Source: Mesostigma viride (lineage: Eukaryota; Streptophyta; Mesostigmatophyceae; Mesostigmatales; Mesostigmataceae). From it: DNA of 64,000 nt. Below are positions 53,829 through 62,725 of the stretch, piece after piece. The notes beneath the pieces were generated by a model. That model made no database searches. It was not told where the DNA came from and saw only the letters and a program-made list of their open reading frames with translations. Location of the stretch: the NCBI GenBank assembly GCA_009746045.1, contig RPFO01000380.1, positions 1,334,520-1,398,519 on the forward strand. Reading direction: 5' to 3'. Position 1 is the stretch's first letter; the number at the start of each line of letters is the position of its first letter. A program made the translations under genes and the position numbers.

Positions 53829-56030
53829 ATGCCGAGAAGGGTTGCAGTGCTACGACCAGCTCACGTGTGCAGTCCTGAGGAGTGGGAGAAATTTGATGCA
53901 AGAGCGTCAGAAGAGGAAAAGCCGAAACAAAACGTCGTTCCCTCCGAATATGTGCGGACCTTAAGACTTCAAATCACGACCTTTGGCCGTGCATACCTCG
54001 TGCAGGGGTATGTCCTCAAAGAGCAGGATGGCGCCATGGTGGATGCTGTCATTAACCGGGTAAAGAAGACCTGCATAAACTTTCTCGAAACATGTGTGGC
54101 TCACGACAACCGTGCAGAGCTGGATAAGTATGAGGCATCCAGCTGGGTGGTAGACCCGACGACTGGTGAGCTCACCGCCCAGAAGCCCAAGGGCTCCAAG
54201 CCCAAAGCCCTAAGTGTTGAAGAATTCGTAAAAAAGGAGCTGAGCCGCTGGCTAAGCAACTCCAGCTTAAAAAAGAGGCAGAGTTTTGCCGAGGACGAGG
54301 ATGATGACGAGAAGGAAAATACCAAAGCGCTAAGCGACGTGACCAACATGCCAAAGGTAATAACGCTATCTTTAGCTACAGGAGTCTGCAAGCTTCTTGG
54401 TTTTTTCTTTCATCGCAGGTCTGCTACTAACCGACTTCCCGAATGTTAACGTCCTTATTCCATGCCCCGCCCTCTGCTTGCAGACAACTCCTGCTGCCAA
54501 GCCGGCGGCAAAGCCGGCGGCCAAGCCGGCGGCCAAGCCGGAGGCCAAGCCGGCGGCCAAGCCGGCGGCCAAGCCGGCGGCCAAGCCGGCGGCCAAGCCG
54601 GAGGTCAAGCCGGAAGTAAAGCCGGAAGTAAAGCCGGAGGTCAAGCCGGAGGCCAACCCTGTGCAGCAGGCCACAGGCGTCCGCGTCCGAGCAGATGAAA
54701 TTCAAAGACTCAGAGCTCGGCTGGCTGCCCTTGAGGAGGAGTTAGAGCAGGAAGTGGAAGGGGACGCGCCTGCACCTGTGGAGGTATCGGATGTGAGGCC
54801 GCCGCCTCCGGTGGCCAAGAAGGTTGTACCGCCGCCCCCTCCCGTTCCCAAGCAGCCTGTCATGCCGCCCCCTCCGGTGGCCAAGAAGGTTGTACCGCCG
54901 CCCCCTCCGGTGCCCAGCAACGCTGTGCAGCCGTCCCCTCCGGTGCCCAACAACACCGTGGAGCCGCCCACTCCGGTGCCCAAGCTGGCCGACCTGCCAA
55001 TGCCGGATGGTCTCCCGCCTGCTCGTGTGCCTGCCATCAAGCCAGATGTCTTCGAGCCCATCACGTCGCGCCCCGCCGTCAACAAGCCGCCCGCCAGCAA
55101 CAAGCCGGCCGCCAGCAAGAAGCCGCCCGCCAGCAAGAAGCCGGCTGCAAAGCGAAAGCTTCCTAGTGGTCCCATGGACTTGGGGCTTGCGCACTATCTG
55201 AGCACCTTACTGCCAACCGCGGTGGTTCAAGAGCGACCGGGCCCTGGTGGTTTCGGAGAAGCACTGCACGGGGCCTTCGTGGCACAAAGGTACAAGTACG
55301 AGCGCGATGGGGCGCGGCCGGCTGCGTATGTTTGGGAGCCTGGCAAAGTGGTGGAGGTGAAGCCGAAGCTCAAGGCCCCTTACGGCACGCGGTTTGTGGA
55401 GCGTGATGGGGGCTCGCAAATGCTGTTTGTTGACTTTGCCACGATGCATTACGGTGACGCCGAGGGCAACGAGAATGCGTGGGTCCTTCTGGGCAACGTC
55501 ACTGACGACGACCTTCGAGGCGCACGTGCGAAATTGAAGGAGAGTTGGGGGCCAGCAGAGGAGAAGGAGGAGGTGTCGGATGAGTATGTACCGGCCAAGC
55601 GAGCGCGGGCGCCACCCAAGGAGAAGGCGTCTGCCGGTGCTCCCTCCGCGCCAGCGATCCCGCCTGCCTCTAGCTCTTCGACCGCAACGGTGTCTGCTGG
55701 TGCTCCCTCCGCGCCAGCGATCCCGCCTGCCTCTAGCTCTCCGGCCGCAACAGCGTCTGCCGGTGCTCCCTCCGCGCCAGCGATCCCGCCTGCCTCTAGC
55801 CCTTCGCCCGCAATGGCGTCTGCCGGTGCTCCCTCCGCGCCAGCGATCCCGCCTGCCTCTAGCTCTTCGACCGCAACGGAGTCTGCCGGTGCTCCCTCCG
55901 CGCCAGCGATCCCGCCTGCCTCTAGCTCTCCGGCCGCAACGGCGTCTGCCGATGCTCCCTCCGCGCCAGATCTCACCGAGGCGGAACTGGAGCTTGCCGC
56001 GCTCAAGGCCATGATGGCACCAGCCAGTGG
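53829..56030 (+). CDS. CACTA B second gene: Lys/Ala/Pro-rich protein of unknown function, two exons
   Basis: Exon 1 is 53829-54356 (ATG; MPRRVAVLRPAHV, then FGRAYLVQGYVLKEQDGAMV, a 170-residue ordered region ending in an acidic patch). Intron 54357-54483 has GTAA...GCAG borders. The frame joins in phase 0 (NMPK then TTPAAKPAAK). Exon 2 has (A/E)AKP repeats resembling a histone H1 tail and several PPPPV segments. A compact domain follows (GGFGEALHGAFVAQRYKYER, APYGTRFVERDGGSQMLFVD, about 55200-55600), then six 21-residue repeats. It reads into copia-2 at about 56030, so the natural C-terminus is missing. Its place, divergent from the transposase, suggests an accessory DNA-binding protein like TNPA of En/Spm; this is inference only. 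Confidence 0.6.
54484..54660 (+). repeat. Coding (GCCAAGCCGGCG)n-type minisatellite
   Basis: Twelve-bp units encoding AAKP/EAKP/EVKP, fourteen or so in tandem. Confidence 0.85.
55627..55968 (+). repeat. 63-bp coding tandem repeat (five and a half units)
   Basis: Units start at 55627, 55690, 55753, 55816, 55879 and 55942, each beginning G(C/T/A)GTCTGC(C/T)G(G/A)TGCTCCCT and encoding SAGAPSAPAIPPASS-type sequence. Confidence 0.9.
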
Positions 56031-56846
56031 GTGGCCAGGCGACGGGCGGCCTCCTCTTCATATTCTTGCCGCTTGGCAGCGAGCCGGAAGGCCGCCTCTC
56101 GACGGACCTCCCGGTCGCGCTGCCTCGCTCGGCGTTCTTCATTAGCCACCAGCGCGGCCTGCTCGACCGCCAGGAGCGCTGGGGTAAGATCGATTGATCT
56201 CAGTCTCCCCATCGGGGAGACTGGCCGTGTCGGAGACCTCATCGTCGGACATGGGTTGTCCGCCGATGGGCTCCACGGGTTTCCGCACCACCCGTGCGAG
56301 CTTAATGCTCTCCATGTCCTTCTTCTTGCGAAGAAGGGACGATGGTCGCCCAAACTGAAGCTCAATGTGGTTGTGTCCCTGGGCGAAAGGGACATTGAGG
56401 TTTGATGTGGCGGGACGAAAGGTAATCGTCCCGTCCGGCGCCACCGACGCCGTCTGTCGGGGCATAAGCTCCCGAATAGTTGGCAGCGAGGGGCCGAACT
56501 GGGGAGCCTCAGTGGGGTTTACCACTGAGGGCTCCGCAGCCATGGCCGCGCCAGCCGTGGTTGCGGCTGGGGCAGCCGCCGGAGTCGAGGGTAAGCCGGC
56601 TCCCCGGGGGGGAGCCGTCTCGGCCTCCGGCCTCTCAGGGGAGGGGGGTAGGTCGGTCGGCTTTGCAGCCGCCGTCCCCTCGTCCTGGCAAACATTGTGA
56701 GTCTTTTTGTTCTTTTTCTTTTTCTTGGAAATGGCCGCATCGCCAGCCGGCTTCTGGTTGTTGTCTTTGGGCATCCGCCTATCCTGCCCATCATCATCCT
56801 CGTTGTAGGTAAGCTTCTTAGCGACATTCTTGTTCGTGATAGCCAT
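56031..56846 (-). pseudogene. Copia-2 Gag N-terminal part
   Basis: The ATG at 56846 has a good context (ACCATGG). It is only 18 nt after the 5' LTR. The N-terminus is basic (KKKKKNKKTH), then Pro/Ala-rich. SNLNVPFAQGHNHIELQFG is the most ordered part. A frame change near 56200 leads to the coiled-coil ERRARQRDREVRREAAFRLA and EEEAARRLA, cut by CACTA B at about 56030 and resuming at 48371 (QAMAEAYREATQRL). Confidence 0.75.
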
Positions 56847-56864
56847 GGTAGCAAATAAAATTCA

Positions 56865-57337
56865 AGTTAGATTGCGGTGGGATATATTGCTTGAGAACAC
56901 TGAAGGCTGTGAGCAATGAATTGCTTGGTTCATTAGAAAATAGGTTTACCCTTTATCAACGTTCCTCTCACCGGCTGCGCCGCCAGTGACCGTTGGGTGC
57001 AGACCGTTGGCCCGAGGCCACACGATGACAGGTAGCAGTCTAGTCACTGCATCGTGCGATCACAGATCAATGCACGCTGCAGTACGGTCCCTATCTAGGA
57101 TACTCTAGTACCGTCCAATGACAGGACACTACGTATACTGGGTACTGACATCTGTCACGTACCTCAGTACCCAAAGTACCTATCTAGGGAAACGTATGCG
57201 ACTCGACTAGCATTCCTATCTGCATAGCCCACGTGGTATTTATATTCACATACCAACGTAGGTTTACAAGGCTTATTCATACGTTGTATTCACAATGCCT
57301 TTGAGACTTAGTCTACAGCAAAGCATGGAGACTAACT
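56865..57337 (-). repeat. Copia-2 5' LTR (473 bp)
   Basis: It is the partner of 40312-40784 with no difference found. The 18 nt between LTR and gag ATG read TGAATTTTATTTGCTACC, leaving no TGG-type primer-binding site. Confidence 0.93.
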
Positions 57338-57342
57338 TGTCC

Positions 57343-57790
57343 CCCCCGCGGGACTGCGCCCAGCTCAGCCTGGCCGGCACCTCCTTACATGGCCGGGCCG
57401 GGCCCAGCAATTAATGCTCGCCGCCGCAAGGCCCGCACCTTCAAAGAACAGCTAGTCGAGGACATGGGGGGCCTAGGACGTCTCTCCGTGATTTGGAACC
57501 ATATGATGGACAAGGCCAAGTGCCCAGGCCCAGGTTGACATAGAGGACAGCGACCCCCCTCCCGTGGGGAAGCGCCCGCGTTTGCAAACACGCGGGAACC
57601 ACGCCAGACAGGTCCCCTAGCTAGTAGGGTAGAGCTAGAGCTTAGACTAGCTAGAGTTGGCTTGATGTTAATGTAGGTAGATGATAGATTATTTAGACCG
57701 GTAGGATTGTGATCCCCATCCATCCATCCATTCATCGGGGTTAATGCTCCGTGACTCCCCATGCAACGGGAATATCCATTAATTTATTTA
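57343..57790 (+). pseudogene. LINE H, piece 3: ORF2 C-terminus, 3' UTR and degenerate tail
   Basis: RRRKARTFKEQLVEDMGGLG and VIWNHMMDKAK are a typical LINE ORF2 C-terminal helix pair. A 3' UTR with CATCCATCCATCCATTCATC follows, and an AT-rich tail region (57778-57795) ends it. It starts directly after the second TSD copy of copia-2. Confidence 0.65.
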
Positions 57791-57792
57791 TG

Positions 57793-58330
57793 TATTAGAC
57801 TCGTGCTCCCGTTGCATGGGGAGTCACGGAGCATTCCCCGATGAATGGATGGATGGATGGGGGCACACATTGAATCCTACGGCGGTCTAATCTATCTACA
57901 ACATCAAGCTAACTCTAGTCTAAGCTCTCTACCCTATATGGGACCTGTCTGGCGCGCTTCCCACGCCGTTTGCAAACGCGCGGGCGCTTCCCCACGGGGG
58001 AACACGGGGGGGGTGCACGGGGGTACGTTGTCCTCTATGACAGGTCTGCATGGGCCCACAGTCTCAGTTGGCTTTCCGTCATGCAGTCCATCATCTTGTT
58101 CCAAGTCACGGAGTGGCCTAGGCCCCCCATGTCCTCTACGAACTGTTCTTTGAAGATGCGGGCCTTGCGGCGTCGAGCATGGCGGGGCCCGGCCCATGCA
58201 CGTAAGAAGGTGCATGCCGGCCTGAGGCTGAGCGGGGCGCAGCATGGATATGCATGGTGCGCACTAAGTTATCTGGATCTGGAACCTTGCGCACTACTAT
58301 GTTATACGCTATCTGGACCATCCGCAATGA
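57793..58330 (-). pseudogene. LINE I: inverted related LINE ORF2 C-terminus
   Basis: On the minus strand RRRKARIFKEQFVEDMGGLG and TWNKMMDCMTESQLRLWAHA mirror LINE H piece 3. Together 57343-58245 form an imperfect palindrome with about 430-bp arms, explained by two related LINE 3' ends lying tail to tail. Confidence 0.65.
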
Positions 58331-59162
58331 GACAGTCTGCGTCTCTGCGAGGAATATAGCCGCGGCGGCGTAGTCTGGCGCTTTATCTACCTAGCTATGG
58401 AATGCGGCTATGCGACGATTCTGGCTCTGACAGTAATTGACCGGGCTAGTCAGGAACAACACATGGTGTGGGACCCTGGGCCCAATAACGACAAACCCAG
58501 GCTGCCCTCTGCAGCTTTTTCATGAATATCTATACTGGGCCGTAACCAGGTATTCACCATTATGCCCCACCAAGGCGATATGACTCAGGTCCACTGGCTT
58601 GGACCTGGTCGATCACATAAATGAACGCGCCCCGCCTATCAGTATAGCCCCTTCACCTGTCACCTTCATTGTCTGTGGTTCCGCTTACAGTGCTGTTCAC
58701 TTGTCACCTTCACACCGTGGTCGGTGTGTCGGTGACCACCTTCATTTAGGATTCACTGATACTCATTTCCCATTTCACCTCTCTGGTCTATATAGTTGGA
58801 TAATAAATATACCCATATCCCAGAAAAAAAAGAACTGAGGCCGAGGGCCAGCAACTAAAGGTGTGAGTGAATGACTGTACTGCAGCGATGGAGCCAGCAA
58901 CTACCGACAATCATCAAGGAGACAATCATCATGTTGGTGAACTTGTAGCCGTTTCTAAATCTCTGCTGCCCATAGTGTGCCCACCATTGTAGTACTAAGC
59001 CGTAGTTTTCAGTGTCGGTCATGCGGTCGGCTGGGCGTGCCCGCACACGCGCCGGCTCAACAACATCATGCCAAAACACCTCAGCGGCCCCGCCACGTTT
59101 CAGATTTCCAGGTTTAAGATTATGAGAGGTCCCCTAGATATTTTACCACTACTACAAGTAGT
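58331..59162. other. No recognisable feature
   Basis: Only short frames without domains, repeats or termini. A minus-strand 74-codon frame (58855-59079) is unsupported. Confidence 0.4.
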
Positions 59163-59338
59163 AGGAGCTGGAAGACACGCGCCGCGAGGCCGTTGACCGC
59201 GACCGTCGCCGCTGCCGGGCCGGTCATCCTCAGGCGCTTCGACATGCCGCCGGAGGAGACCCCAGACTCTCTTCTCGACGAGCTGCATGCATGAAGAAAC
59301 AGCTCTTGGCGTGCATGCAGCTGCCAGGTGCGATACTG
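59163..59338 (+). pseudogene. LINE A ORF1 fragment 1
   Basis: ELEDTRREAVDRDRRRC and the following segment of LINE C ORF1, with indels (a CTGCATGCATG change near 59282). It is cut at GCGATACTG by the next element. Confidence 0.8.
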
Positions 59339-59339
59339 C

Positions 59340-61109
59340 TGTCCAAAAACCAAATGTCCTCATTTGAGGACATAGTCCTCGTTTGAGACGGGGGGGGTCA
59401 GGGGGGCGGTTTTGGCGCCAAAGTTGGTCCTGAGGATCCCTGGTGGGTTTTGGCGCGAAACTGGGATAGGTACTGAGCGCGCCAAGCCCCCGGGGTCGAC
59501 AGGGGCCGACCGTACCTGGAAAATATGAGGCGAGGAAAAGTACCTACTACAGCAAGAACGTTGCAATGTAATCGAGCATTTTGTCGAGTGACGGCTATGG
59601 GGTCGTTCCAGTTCTGAGGCTTGCCTGAACGTTATAGGCCATTATTTTGCCCCGAATGAAGACAGAACTTTAGATCATCATCTAGTCATTTCGAAGATGC
59701 TGCTTTTGACGTGCAGGTGCTTTGTATACGTCGAAAATATTGTTCATGAACGGATTTTGGCATCGTTGAAGAAAATCTGGAAGCTACGTAGATGGCATGA
59801 TAGGTCAGTATGCAGTTCGGTTTTACAATTTCTTTTTCCGCCCAGTAGCTGCGGATATCGCGAGTATGGGTTATGGTACGCTTCTGGGTTAATGGGCGAC
59901 CCGGGCAACAGAGGGACCTGGGCAGTTAGATGGGTCAAAGAGTCTCCATTTTTTCGTCGTGATATCGCAGTCACGCCTGGCGAAAACCACGGCGAGCGCG
60001 AGCCATATTTTACTTTTGCCGCAAGGCTGGGTGCTTCCCGGGCGTCACCGTCCTTTAATATATATTTCTTGAGCTGTCCCGCGCAGCTGGCGGCCTGGGC
60101 GCACGTCAAGAACAAGGTTCCGGATGTCATCCGCAACCGCATCGTTCTAAATAAGCGTGTCAAGAGTATCGTAGCTTATAACCCCCGCAGACTTAATGAT
60201 TCCGGTTCTTTTCAATGCCCAACGTCGTGGTTGTGATTACGCCTATGTCCGGGGAACTTAAAGGAAGTTTGCTGGGTAATGCTTTCTTTTCCCGTGGTGT
60301 CACTGAAAAGGTAAACGGCCTTGCGTCGTCAAAACAGCAGCAAGTAGAAGTCACTGTGCTTAGTTGCAATGTGGTAGTTTGATTTAACACATATACTGCC
60401 TTGTTGCTGAAAACTTTTTCAAGGCTTGCTGGGATGTTGCCCATATGTTTCTAACGCTTAACCTCATGTCCAAGTGAGCTAGACTGGCTTGGAAACTTGA
60501 GCTTTTCATGCTTACATTGTGCTTGTATTGCTATTTGTGCCTCTTTGCAGTATCTGCTTCATATATGATTGAAGGCTTCGGCATCATTGTCGAGCACCGT
60601 GGTGGCAGCCAAGCCTCCAATAACGATCACAGACCTAACCTTGGCAAGTATTTGCTTCTTATTTCATTCTTTGGACTGAGCTAGCTTTGAGCTAGCTTTA
60701 CACCTGCTATTTGGCCTGCACCATGGTCCCTGGCTGCCAGTTACATTTTGTGCCCCCCCCCGGCAGGCTGCAGGGTCTAGGATAGCGAGGGTGTAATGTA
60801 GACATGTTGTGGGCACCTTGGGTGCATTTTCAGGACCAGCCATGACCTGGCCCTGCCTTCTTTCTGGGCATATTGTTGACTTGAGTGCTTGTTGGTCACT
60901 CGCATAGCGACCCCCCTGCATTCATAAATCGTAAGCAATTATACAATGAGCATATTTCATGGATGTTAAGCGTTGCTACTCTTGAACATATCATAAATGA
61001 ACATGGTTCCATGCAGTACCCATGGATATGTTGAAATGTGTGAGTTATTACAAATGGTATCCATGCTTAAAAATGTCCTCATATGAGGACATTTTCTTGG
61101 TGATTAGAC
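59340..61109. mobile_element. 1.77-kb non-autonomous DNA element with terminal palindromes
   Basis: It is inserted in LINE A ORF1. The direct repeat ACTGC (59335-59339 and 61110-61114) is consistent with a 4-5-bp TSD, and LINE C gives the uninterrupted site (GATACTGCAGGG). Both ends carry a near-identical palindrome, ATGTCCTCAT(T/A)TGAGGACAT (59354-59373 and 61073-61092), outside which GTC(C/T)AA...ACCAA is shared as an imperfect inverted terminus. A 179-codon plus frame (59697-60236) has no recognised domain. Confidence 0.65.
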
Positions 61110-61114
61110 ACTGC

Positions 61115-61418
61115 AGGGCGCCTACCGCCTGCCCCATCCATGCACGGGCCAAGGCTGGGCCCCCTCCAGTGGTCCTCACCTTCAGCGACATCACAGCCCG
61201 AGTTCGGTTCCTCTCTCGCCGCAAGAAGCTGGTGGACACCTCCTGCATGGTCGCTTGACGACGACCTGACGCCAGCCCAGCAGCAGCAACGCCGCGATCA
61301 GTGGCCCGACTACATCCGCCACAAGACCAACCCCGAGAAGCCCCAAGTGTACTGGCGGGGCGGGGACCTCTATATCAACAAGAAACTGTGGAAGCCCCCC
61401 CGGGCTTCCCCGGGATAG
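61115..61418 (+). pseudogene. LINE A ORF1 fragment 2 (C-terminus)
   Basis: AGPPPVVLTFSDITARVRFL, SRRKKLVDT and DDDLTPAQQQQRRDQWPDYI through PPRASPG, as in LINE C, with one indel near 61250. Confidence 0.88.
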
Positions 61419-61458
61419 AGCACTCCAGCTAGTTGTCTAGATGGGGGCAATCGATTAT

Positions 61459-62615
61459 TAATTAATTAATTAATTAAACTCGTGCTCCCGTTGGGGAGTC
61501 ACGGAGCACCGAAGTGCTTTTAATCCCTGTGTGTGCACTACAGGAGAAAGGGCAGAGACCCCCATGCAGTCTCCTTCATGCCAAAGGCATGCCACAGCTG
61601 CAATCGGGCGCGCGGCTAGCTAAAAGGACAGGCTAACGATCCGGCAAACTGTGGGTGCAATAAGACCCATGTGAGCATATCATAGCAAGGAGCGTGGGCA
61701 GGTAATCTGAACATAGCCAGGGCGTAGCATGGAGCCCTGTACTAGGACTAGGCTAAGGCTATATGGCTGGTTGTGTACCGTGCGTTGGCGGCACGTGGCT
61801 AGGTGTGTTGGCACAGGTATAGGCAACATTCTAGGCATGGCTGCCTTAGCGGCAGTGACGCCAATGGTTACAAGCTAGGGCTATTAATTGCTATTCTAGC
61901 CCGCTGGGGGCGTCCACATCTTGTGGTTGATCATCAGGTCCCCGCCCCTCCAGTACACCTTGGGCTTCTGGGGGTCCTGCTTATGGCGGAGGAGGTATTC
62001 CGGCCACAGGTCGCGTCGCTGCTGTTGCTGAGCGGGGGTGAGGTCGTCATCCAGCGTCCAGGTGAGGTCGTGCATTGAACCGCTTGCGACGAGAGAGGAA
62101 CCGCTGCTTATCCTCAGGGAAGGGGAAGGTGAGTAGGACTGGTGGGGGAGCCGCCTTGTCCCGTGAGTGGGGAAGGCGGTGGCACCCACGCAGTTCTACC
62201 TCACCTACCAGGCCCATGAGGGTAAGAAGCTGGTTCTTGAGCTCGTCAGCAAGAGAGGTTGACGTCTCACCTGGCTTCTGGGGGAAGCGACGTAGCACCA
62301 AGTGCTCGGCACTCGCGGCGAGCGCGGTCGGTGACCTCCCGTTGCTGGGCCTGGCGGTGGTCCTCCAGCTCCTGGAGCTTTGTGGCGATGGCGTCGGTGG
62401 TGGAGGCGGTCGCTGACCGCAGCAGGTCCGCGTAGGAGAGCGGCGGGAGGTCGCCAGCATCCTGCCGGGGTGGCTGGGATGCAATGGTGGCCGTCTGCTC
62501 CGCTATCTTGGGGACCTGTGTGGCCAGGGCCTCGGTGTGGGCGGTGATGGCCTCAAGCTTCTTCAGGAGCACGCCACACTTGCCCTCCACCTGGTTAAGG
62601 CGAGTGACAAGTGCA
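61459..62615 (-). mobile_element. LINE B, 5'-truncated LINE of a related ORF1 family
   Basis: The TSD GCAATCGATTAT (12 bp) lies at 61447-61458 and 62616-62627, in LINE A's 3' UTR. The (TTAA)n tail is at 61459-61481. The 3' UTR includes CTCCTTCATGCCAAAGGCATGCCAC, identical to the 5' end of LINE E. The ORF1 is at 61896-62615. Confidence 0.88.
61896..62615 (-). pseudogene. LINE B ORF1, truncated and frameshifted
   Basis: TEALATQVPKIAEQTATIAS, ATKLQELEDHRQAQQ, ELRGCHRLPHSRDKAAPPPV, FLSRRKRF and TLDDDLTPAQQQQRRDLWPE appear in order over three frames. It is the same protein type as LINE C ORF1 at clearly lower identity, so a separate subfamily. Confidence 0.85.
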
Positions 62616-62725
62616 GCAATCGATTATGGGATAGCTTAGGCATTACAGCACTTGAAACGATATTAGCGCACAGTGTTATAGTACCTTCAATTAGCTCTGG
62701 CACCTTGTGGCCATCAGCTTGCGCC

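Larger units (their letters stand above)
48372..56030. mobile_element. CACTA/EnSpm element B with TNP2-type transposase; right end not recognised
   Basis: The left terminus CACTAGGAACTCGGG (48372-48386) shares its first 12 bases with CACTA A. It is followed by about 350 bp of TTTTTACCAC/GTAAAAAGCA subterminal repeats. The element carries a spliced TNP2-like gene on the minus strand and a divergent second gene on the plus strand. It splits copia-2 Gag. On the right, Gag coding resumes around 56030, but neither a matching terminus (only CCAGTG at 56025-56030) nor subterminal repeats nor a TSD is visible. That end is probably deleted. Confidence 0.75.
40312..57337 (-). mobile_element. Copia-2: second copia-like element with Gag-IN-PR-RT-RH order
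   Basis: The LTRs (40312-40784 and 56865-57337, 473 bp) appear identical. The TSD TGTCC is at 40307-40311 and 57338-57342. LTR ends AGTTAG...CTAACT again lack TG/CA. Proteins are clearly homologous to copia-1 but much diverged, and the LTR sequences are unrelated apart from the ends. On the minus strand: Gag from ATG 56846 (split by CACTA B), knuckle, integrase, protease, RT, RNase H. A TTAA element lies next to the 3' LTR. The span is 17.0 kb; without nested elements it is about 7.6 kb. Confidence 0.9.

Noticed and set aside
57343-58245. Foldback DNA element
   Set aside because: The arms encode LINE ORF2 C-termini (KEQLVEDMGG / KEQFVEDMGG) facing each other, so two LINE 3' ends explain the palindrome.
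59697-60236. 179-codon plus frame as a host gene
   Set aside because: It lies wholly inside the 59340-61109 mobile element, overlaps a minus frame of similar length and shows no recognisable domain.
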